NCBI GenBank assembly: GCA_900073065.1
Contig: FJOG01000004.1
Span: forward strand, 982,985-1,046,984
Direction of reading: 5' to 3'
Length of the DNA stretch: 64,000 bases
Origin: Phialocephala subalpina
Lineage: Eukaryota > Ascomycota > Leotiomycetes > Helotiales > Mollisiaceae
Part shown: positions 57,749 to 64,000 of the stretch, one piece after another
How positions within the stretch are numbered: the stretch's first letter is position 1
Layout of the letters: every line of letters starts with the position of its first letter
Position numbers and translations under genes: made by a program
Notes under the pieces: generated by a model
Seen by the model: the letters and a program-made list of their open reading frames with translations, nothing else
Database searches by the model: none
What the model was told of the DNA's origin: nothing

Positions 57749-58669
57749 ATGAGTAACTCTAAGGGTAAAGGCCCAGCTACAGGCGACGAAGATGGCGAAA
57801 TCAATACCTCGGAGACTTCAACAGAACCGTCATTCTTGTCAAGAGTTACCGCCTCGGCAAGTGGTTTGACACGCAACGCTTTTTCGAGACCAGCTGGAAA
57901 CGAATTGAATCAGCAGGTTGCTACGGCTCTATCAGATGCTGGAAAGGGCCAGTCTTCAAGCGGAACTCCAAGAGAAGGCTCATGGGAGCAGAGCTCGAAA
58001 TTCTCCCAGTTTTCGCATTATGCCCAAGCAAGTGGTTCAAGCGGTCTAAGGGCTGGGCAGACCGAAGCACATGTCAGGCAATCAGAGAACGAATTCTCTG
58101 ACTTTCTAGATGGGATTGACTCTTTTACGCCACCTGAAGGTATTACTACAGGGCTACCAGATGGGTTCGAACAAGCTTGGGCTCATTCTCAAGGTGTCCA
58201 ACCGCAGCCAAATATCAATTCAGCGCCAAGAACAGTTGAGGAGCAAGAGAGAAGAGAAGGGGAGGATGTCCTAGCTCTACTGTCAGATCCCTCTGCTTTA
58301 GACGAACAATTTGAAGGACCGGAGGAGGACGATGAGCATTATGACTGGGGTCTTTCACAGGATCAAATCATCGAACTTCGAGCTATGACAAAGGAGATGT
58401 TCCCACCGCCGGAGCAGCATACTGGCGTATCTGCTAACAATCCTCTCAACCTGATCCCAATGTCTGGAGAATTTGATCAGCAGCAATGGTTTGAGCAATG
58501 GGATGGGGTCCTCAATCGCTACGCCGATGAAGTATGGGGAGGATTGTTACCACTTGTGGCAGAGGCACGAAAAGAGCTCGATGAGATGCAGAACGGTGAC
58601 CCTCCTATGGAGCAGCCCAAAGCACTTAGAAGATTGAATGCCATCTTGGGTCATCTACAGAAGCGATAA
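57749..58669 (+). CDS. Acidic, Gln/Ser-rich protein of unknown function
   Basis: Single exon, 306 residues, start MSNSKGKGPATGDEDGE. I do not recognise a family. The N-terminus is disordered and Ser/Gly-rich. A short motif ENEFSDFLDGIDSF follows, then PDGFEQAWAHSQGVQPQP (resembling peroxin-like WxxxQ/EF adaptor motifs only loosely). Then come an acidic DPSALDEQFEGPEEDDEHYD, a putative helical LSQDQIIELRAMTKEMFP, and a helical C-terminus (GLLPLVAEARKELDEMQNG). It lacks signal peptide or TM, so it is probably cytosolic. The continuous frame and the charged/helical patterns make it a convincing coding gene. Confidence 0.75.
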   Translation: MSNSKGKGPATGDEDGEINTSETSTEPSFLSRVTASASGLTRNAFSRPAGNELNQQVATALSDAGKGQSSSGTPREGSWEQSSKFSQFSHYAQASGSSGLRAGQTEAHVRQSENEFSDFLDGIDSFTPPEGITTGLPDGFEQAWAHSQGVQPQPNINSAPRTVEEQERREGEDVLALLSDPSALDEQFEGPEEDDEHYDWGLSQDQIIELRAMTKEMFPPPEQHTGVSANNPLNLIPMSGEFDQQQWFEQWDGVLNRYADEVWGGLLPLVAEARKELDEMQNGDPPMEQPKALRRLNAILGHLQKR

Positions 58670-58818
58670 TAGCGTCACTTCAACGTTATCACGTCAAATC
58701 TTCAGCGAGAAAGAAAAGGGCTGAAGCTCATCTGAAGTTCAAGACGTCAATGCCTGGAGAGTCATTGATTATTCAGCATCTCTGTTGGAACATTGGAATA
58801 ATGGCTACAGTTTCAGCA
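58670..58818. other. Short convergent spacer
   Basis: Separates two convergent genes; no separate feature seen. Confidence 0.5.
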
Positions 58819-60404
58819 TCACTTCAACTCCTGACCCTGCAAGTTCCACTTCACTCGCGCGATTCCGGAGTTGCCCATGAGCCAGAAGTCCATATAGTCA
58901 CTTCCAGTCCACGCAAAGTTCTGGACTGTGAAGTTGGTTTGGATCCGCACAATCAACGCGCCGTCATCAGGATCGACGATGTCTACTCCTGTGCCAGCAC
59001 CGGCAACTATTCCAGCATTAGTCTTTTTTCCAAATTTCGAATCCGATCCCCAGAAACTCACCAATCCACCCATTCCTTGCCACCTTCAGTCCATCAGGTA
59101 TCAAGTCCTGGGCAAACCAGACAGGTCTTCTATTGATGATGTGGTTTCCGTCCGAAGTTAAATCAAAAGCATATACCGTCCGTCTCCTACACATTTATCA
59201 GAAAATCTACACGGCACTCGTTAAGGAATACCTGGTACTCACCCAGTTGAGTTGAAGCCTGTCCCTTGAGAACCTAGGGACTGGATAATGGTCCCCGTCA
59301 CAGCTCCAGAATCAGTAATATACACCTTACGATTCTCTGTCGCAGAGCAATTCTCCATTCTTGGGCTAATAGCTATTCCGTTCGGCTGTACCATGGTATC
59401 GTCAATCATGGAGACGACACCTGTTGAAGGACGGAAGCGATATGATGCCGAGTTCAGTTGAGGCGCTGTGTCCGTCAAGGCATTGAACCAGGAGTACTCT
59501 GCCTTTCTATTAGCTTCCTGAGATCACGAAAATCCCAGAACGACTCTTACGAGGATCGGTAAACCACACATCTCCTCTATCGTCGACAAAGAGGTCGTCA
59601 ACAGTGTTGAAATAATGACCAAAGTAGTTATTTAACAATGTGACGGTCTTATTGGTTGTTGGGTCAAGTGTTGCGATACCAGGTCGTTCTTCGATGCCTC
59701 CGACGCTGTTGTTTCCTCCAGAAACGCCCCAATATATCCTATATGGTATCAGTCAAGTTTCCAACACTCGGGACATGGAAAATCTCACAAGCCATTATGA
59801 AGGGTGCCACCATTCGGAGCATAAATCGGCGGGTCAGAGATCAGCTCTCCCAAATAAGGAGGCTCAACATTCAGGTTCACAACCAGCTGTGGCAGGAAGC
59901 CAGGTGGGCTCGTCTTTCCTCGCAACTGGCTCAGATACAGCTTGTTTGTGACCGGAGACCAGACCGGGGCTTCATGCACAGCTACCATATTATCAGCAAG
60001 ACTCTTTCGATCTCATTTACTACAATTTCTCGCGGAGATCTCCACCTACCATCATTTACAGCAAACATGTATTCATAACTCGGCGAGCTCCCAAGCATTT
60101 CCAACCCACGATCATGATCGAAGATCAAGAAATCTGCACCCTTCAAGAGAGAGAAGGACGAATCATTGCCGACAATGGTGGAGGGGAAAGTGTCTTCATA
60201 CGAAGCATTATCGGAAGCTTGACGATAGAAGTGGTAGGGCATCACTGAGGCATAGTGGTTGATGCATGCTATCTTCGACGTTGGACCGCAAGTTTGCACG
60301 AGGGGTGAGATCACGCCTGGTGGTAGATTTTGGCCCGTGGTCACGCAAGTGAAGGCTAAGATAGCGGTTGCTAGGGAGCTTCGAAGTGGTGTCGGCGATC
60401 TCAT
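58819..60404 (-). CDS. Secreted SMP-30/gluconolactonase-like lactonase
   Basis: Beta-propeller lactonohydrolase family; the substrates of fungal members are varied aldonate or aromatic lactones. About five exons. The N-terminus is a signal peptide (ATAILAFTCVTTGQ). After the mature start, residues include VHEAPVWSPVTNKLYLSQLR, PIYAPNGGTLHNGL, IYWGVSGGNNSVGGIEERPG and VDDLFVDDRGDVWFTDPQYS. TMVQPNGIAISPRMENC (metal-ligand Asn of the family, QPNGI), KVYITDSGAVTG and RRTVYAFDLTSDGNHIINRR follow, then a long C-terminal propeller ending WNLQGQELK. The Asn and Asp ligands expected for the divalent metal site are seen. A lactonase role is likely but the exact substrate is not known. Has several N-glycosylation sequons. 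Confidence 0.85.
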
Positions 60405-61528
60405 GACTGCGAGTGAGCGGAAACAGAGACCAATTTCTCAAGAAAGGCCGAGAAGGTGGCATGAGATGGTTGGCTTGGCTTTATATCAGACAACTCATAC
60501 TAGTTGTTCCACCAAAGATCTCCAAACCCCACCTAATGGATTCTCCTCCCGCGGAGCGGCTTTCTGTCCGTCAAAATCAGGTCTTACTTCCAACAAGGCG
60601 ATATCAGACTTCCTAGGATCTTGTAGTTCATCTAAAGAGGGGTAGCTCCATGTTCCTGGCAATGCCGATCACCCCGCACTTATTGACTGGCCCCAAGTGC
60701 CGGCACCTCACCAAGTACAAAAACGGGTGACGACATTCACGATAATTGATTTTAGGTTTTAGCCTGTCAAGCCCCTTGTGGTAATTGGCACCGAGGAGCA
60801 ATCCTAGAAGGGGAATATTGGCCAGAGCGGACATCAATTGTCCTTTTGGATTCAAATCCCCGAGCCAGTCTGGGACATTACTGATAGATCTATCCACCTA
60901 GCCTCCACAGTCCTCAAAACAAAAATCATCCTCTTCTCAAAGTTGATCAAAACAAGTGAAATTCTTCAAACATTTTCGAGCAGTCAGTCCCATTGAAAGA
61001 AGAGAGAGTTGATAAGGCTGGTGAGTACACCAAATTTGAGCCAGATATTCTTCCAGTCACAAGAATGGATATCTCACCCCAGAGCCGAGTTTTTCCTTTC
61101 TATGTCTTGCAAGTTTTGGGGTAATTCCGTTCGAGTGTTCAACGTGCAAGGTCACTACCACACCAGCAAAGGCACTTGATTTTCTCCAATCACATTCTGA
61201 GGGAAAGTCATCACAACAAACGTTTCTCAAATTGAACAGACAACTCGACGAATATTTTCAAATTGTTCAATTTCGAACTTAAATTTCAGACAGATCTTCC
61301 AAGGGCTGCGGAGAGGATACCGGGGCTCGAATATTGATGCGGGGAACCTCGAAGAGATGGCGTCATGCTCAATGGTGGGGTAGCTGCAGCTCCAGGATTG
61401 ATAATCCAAAATCTCATTACAGCTACACAAACATCCTAGGAACTATTATCCTCCTGCAATTCCAATTACTTCTGGTTCCATCTCATTCCATCAACTTCCA
61501 AATAATTTATTAGCAAGCTTACCTTAAT
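60405..61528. other. Divergent intergenic region, no gene seen
   Basis: About 1.1 kb holding the promoters of the lactonase and GST genes. No RNA gene or supported ORF. Confidence 0.5.
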
Positions 61529-62393
61529 ATGGGTTCCAATCACCCCGACGCACAGCTCTATCCTCATGCCAGTGGGGCTGCATTGCAAATGGTCAAAGAT
61601 CACGAAGCAGAACAATCTTTGAAGCTCTATTCAGGCTGGGTGAGTCTTCCCTTACAAAATATTGTTAAGGCCACATCTGCTAACAAGCCCCAAGTTTTGC
61701 CCTTTCGTCCAACGCGTCCTCATCGTCCTCCTAGAAAAGAACATCCCTTTCAAATATATAGAAGTAAACCCTTACCACAAACCCCAAAGCCTCCTCTCCC
61801 TCAACCCCCGCGGCCTCGTACCCACCCTCCAATACGCCAACAAGCCCCTCTACGAATCTACCGTAATCTGCGAGTTCCTCGAAGAAGCATATCCCGATTC
61901 CACACCACATCTCCTACCAAAAGATCCATATCAAAGAGCTTACGGGAGAATCTGGAGCGACTTCGTCACGTCTCGAATTATTCCGGCTTTTCACAGAGCT
62001 TTACAATATCAACTTCACGCCGATGGCAACTCCGAAGCCGGTTTCAAGGAAGTCAAGTCCGAGCTCATTTCCAAGCTAAGAGAATTCACTGAAGCGATGG
62101 ATCCAGAAGGACCTTTCTTTCTAGGAAAGGAGATTAGTATGGTTGATTTGATAATCGCTCCCTGGGCAGTCAGACTATGGGTTTTTGATCATTTCAAAGG
62201 AGGGTTGGAGTTGGGGGATGAGAAATGGGTTGAGAGGTGGGGACGGTGGTTGAAGGGGATTGAGAAGAGGGAGAGTGTGGTGAAGAGCACGAGTGAGAGG
62301 GAGCATTATTTGCCAATTTATAAAAGGTATGCGGATGATGTTGCTCAAAGTGAGTTGGCGAAGGCCACAAGGCAAGGGAGGGGTGTGCCTTGA
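61529..62393 (+). CDS. Glutathione S-transferase, omega-like with Cys active site
   Basis: Glutathione-dependent transferase/thioltransferase in stress and detoxification. Exons 61529-61639 and 61695-62393 code 269 residues. The short N-terminus (DAQLYPHASGAALQMV) leads to LKLYSGWFCPFVQRVLIVLL; the Cys of the CPF motif is the omega-type active site. The thioredoxin fold continues with FKYIEVNPYHKPQSLLSLNP, RGLVPTLQ and YESTVICEFLEEAYPDS, which together form the GSH-binding site. The C-terminal helical domain has FFLGKEISMVDLIIAPWAVR. The splice between WFCP and upstream is unambiguous in frame. Complete. Confidence 0.93.
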
Positions 62394-63336
62394 GGGGAAC
62401 TATGAGCAGGAGATGAGATACGAGATTGTACGATTGAATGATTTTTGTGTTTCGGCGCACATCGTCACTTTTCTAAATTGTTATAAACATTAGGGAACTG
62501 TGTTCTGCTACTTGTCGTATCTCACGATTGCCCCTTTCTGCTTCTGAAACTTGGGTCTGTATGTTACTTATCTTTGCATGTCGAGCCTCTCCTACATAAG
62601 TTCTTTCCACGTTCAAAGATGAGTAAGCTTTCTGGATTTATCGAACATCGGAAATCACGAATGTCTCTTCTTATTCTGAATATCGAGCCAGGAGACTGAT
62701 TCCAGTGTGGGATATCGAGAGCTGGAAAATGTCCCAATCGAGCTTTCTACTTTGAATTCTACGGCGGAAGCTCCTTCCTCGGCACCAGGCCCCGCTCCAC
62801 CCCGCTGTCTATATCGAGAATATGTTTCTACCACTTACGAAGATATTGTCTCAATCTCTTTCGCACTTCGAGACCTACAAATGTTCCAACTTGGCCTCGA
62901 ATATTGATCTCTTCATCTTATAGAAGAGAAGTGGTGTTTATTGTTTGTCACTTGAAGTGAAGTCTGTACAAAATCTCAACACCGGATTCGACTAGCTGAG
63001 ACACGCATGTGTCCTCAACGGCGTGATAGGAGGGCTAGAGTTTGTTGCACGTCGCTCAACTTCCTGTTCCAATGAGACGTTGCATTGAGATTCGGATTCG
63101 GACTAGAACGAAAATGAAACCTGGACTCGTTGAGATCTTCCAATGGGAACGGCGGATTCGATCGCTAGGAACTTGTCCATTTCTGCTCGTGCTCCTATCT
63201 CACATCATTGCAACAAAAGTCCAGCGGCCATATTTCCAACGCGTGCACACTCTGAACTCCCTCGCTGTTTCAACCATGTTGTTCCAACCCTCAAAGCCAA
63301 CGCCAAGATCGTACCCCGTCCTAGCTTTCCACCACT
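62394..63336. other. Intergenic region, no gene seen
   Basis: About 0.9 kb with ORFs of about 66 codons and no family resemblance. Convergent 3' flanks of GST and the LtrA-like gene. Confidence 0.45.
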
Positions 63337-64000
63337 TCACCACTCATTATAAACCCCCTTCTCCCCCTTATCACTCAAACTCTGCACATTCACCACCTGA
63401 CCCCCCTTAACCGCACTCTCCAAATCCTTCTTCGAGATCTTACATCTCGCCGTATACCGACAAGGTTTCTTCTCCCCAAAGAAACTTTCATCCGGACAAC
63501 TCATTCCCCACAACTCCAATAACAGAACCCAAACCACCAATCCAGTCGTTACGCTCACTAATTGCAAACTATTGAGTCCTTGAGCGGTTGGGAGCGCGAA
63601 GAATATGATGCAGACTGCGAAGCGGTTGATCATGCGGTGCTTTTTGGAGATGCGGACCCCTTCGGCATCTTTGTGGATGTGGGTGATTGAGATGAGTCCC
63701 ATGCAGAAGAGGGCGATGCCAAGACCAACGCAGTAGAACCAGCGGAGGCCAGAGGGGATTTCGTGTTCGGATTTGGCCATGTAAGTTTCGAAGAGGGCTT
63801 CGATGTTTGCATCTCTGCAGTCTGTGGCTAACACGAGCTTTGATAGAGCAGAGGCGCCGAGAACGAAGCTCATGACAAATGGGAGGTGAACTGTTCCCCA
63901 AACCATTGCTGTACTGAGGTTAGAATATGCATCAAACGTGTAGAAGAGATGTACCTGAAACAACGTTCCGTCTGATAGCGTGCTGAAAGAGATCTGCACC
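63337..64000 (-). CDS. LtrA-like multi-TM membrane protein, C-terminal part (5' end beyond window)
   Basis: Fungal members of the bacterial low-temperature-requirement A family are polytopic membrane proteins of unknown molecular role. Only the 3' part is in the window; it ends at 63337 with DKGEKGVYNEW. An intron near 63907-63953 joins a conserved HAIRRNVVS end of one exon to AMVWGTVHLPFVMSFVLGAS. The following segments are TM-like: GLRWFYCVGLGIALFCMGLI, HRMINRFAVCIIFFALPTAQ and VSVTTGLVVWVLLLELWGMS, each separated by short charged loops. The start codon and N-terminal half lie beyond 64000. The family assignment rests on the order of TMs and HAIRRNVVS. Confidence 0.7.
   Translation of the reverse strand, partial: VQISFSTLSDGTLFQVHLFYTFDAYSNLSTAMVWGTVHLPFVMSFVLGASALSKLVLATDCRDANIEALFETYMAKSEHEIPSGLRWFYCVGLGIALFCMGLISITHIHKDAEGVRISKKHRMINRFAVCIIFFALPTAQGLNSLQLVSVTTGLVVWVLLLELWGMSCPDESFFGEKKPCRYTARCKISKKDLESAVKGGQVVNVQSLSDKGEKGVYNEW

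Noticed and set aside
57650..57760. tRNA-like sequence (GGTTCGAGTCTAAGACC on the minus strand)
   Set aside because: A T-arm-like stem can be drawn, but acceptor, D and anticodon arms do not pair plausibly.
1..64000. CRISPR arrays, intact transposons, rRNA or prophage-like elements
   Set aside because: None seen. The repeats found are microsatellites, coding minisatellites, a local duplication and one diverged direct repeat.

Overview
This 64 kb window is nuclear DNA of a filamentous ascomycete (Pezizomycotina). The evidence is short spliceosomal introns (mostly 45-90 nt, GTAAGT-like donors and CAG/TAG acceptors), dense genes on both strands, and fungal-type proteins: Sla1, an Ede1-like EH/UBA scaffold, Pga1, Gna1, Cdc55/PR55, Ssl1, Yea4 and several fungal MFS sugar carriers. 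Codon use and protein style would fit Leotiomycetes, but the class cannot be proven from the sequence alone. It is not a prokaryotic, viral or plasmid sequence; there are no operons, CRISPR arrays or recognisable intact transposons.

Layout. 0.7-10.5 kb is an accessory-looking stretch: two intron-rich MFS sugar transporters, a cytochrome P450 whose 3' end carries a perfect 250-bp tandem duplication, and a secreted protein gene interrupted by a 213-base assembly gap. 10.5-14.2 kb is gene-poor and holds a broken protein-kinase-like gene. 14.2-25.1 kb is a housekeeping block: the Ede1-like endocytic scaffold, alpha-tubulin, Pga1 (GPI anchor mannosylation), a WW-domain Gln/Pro-rich protein and Gna1 (UDP-GlcNAc synthesis). 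26.4-30.4 kb pairs a secreted GH27 alpha-galactosidase with a maltose/alpha-glucoside-type transporter. After a noncoding stretch containing a diverged direct duplication come RNase H2 subunit A, a Ste24-like protein that has lost its zinc-protease motif, TFIIH subunit Ssl1, and a secreted Ala/Gly-rich repeat protein built from duplicated repeats and duplicated exons. 41-57 kb is again housekeeping: Sla1, an anion:cation symporter-type MFS permease, AMP deaminase, the Yea4-type UDP-GlcNAc transporter and the PP2A B subunit. 57.7-64 kb has an unrecognised acidic protein, a secreted SMP-30/gluconolactonase-like enzyme, an omega-like glutathione S-transferase and, cut by the window edge, an LtrA-like membrane protein.

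Functional links. Ede1 and Sla1 act in the same actin-dependent endocytic pathway but are 23 kb apart with unrelated genes between. Gna1 makes GlcNAc-6-P for UDP-GlcNAc, and Yea4 moves UDP-GlcNAc into the ER. The alpha-galactosidase and the adjacent transporter look like a small extracellular alpha-galactoside use module. The most unusual items are the Ste24-like pseudoprotease, the P450 duplication, the exon-duplicated secreted repeat protein, the kinase pseudogene and two GC-AG introns.
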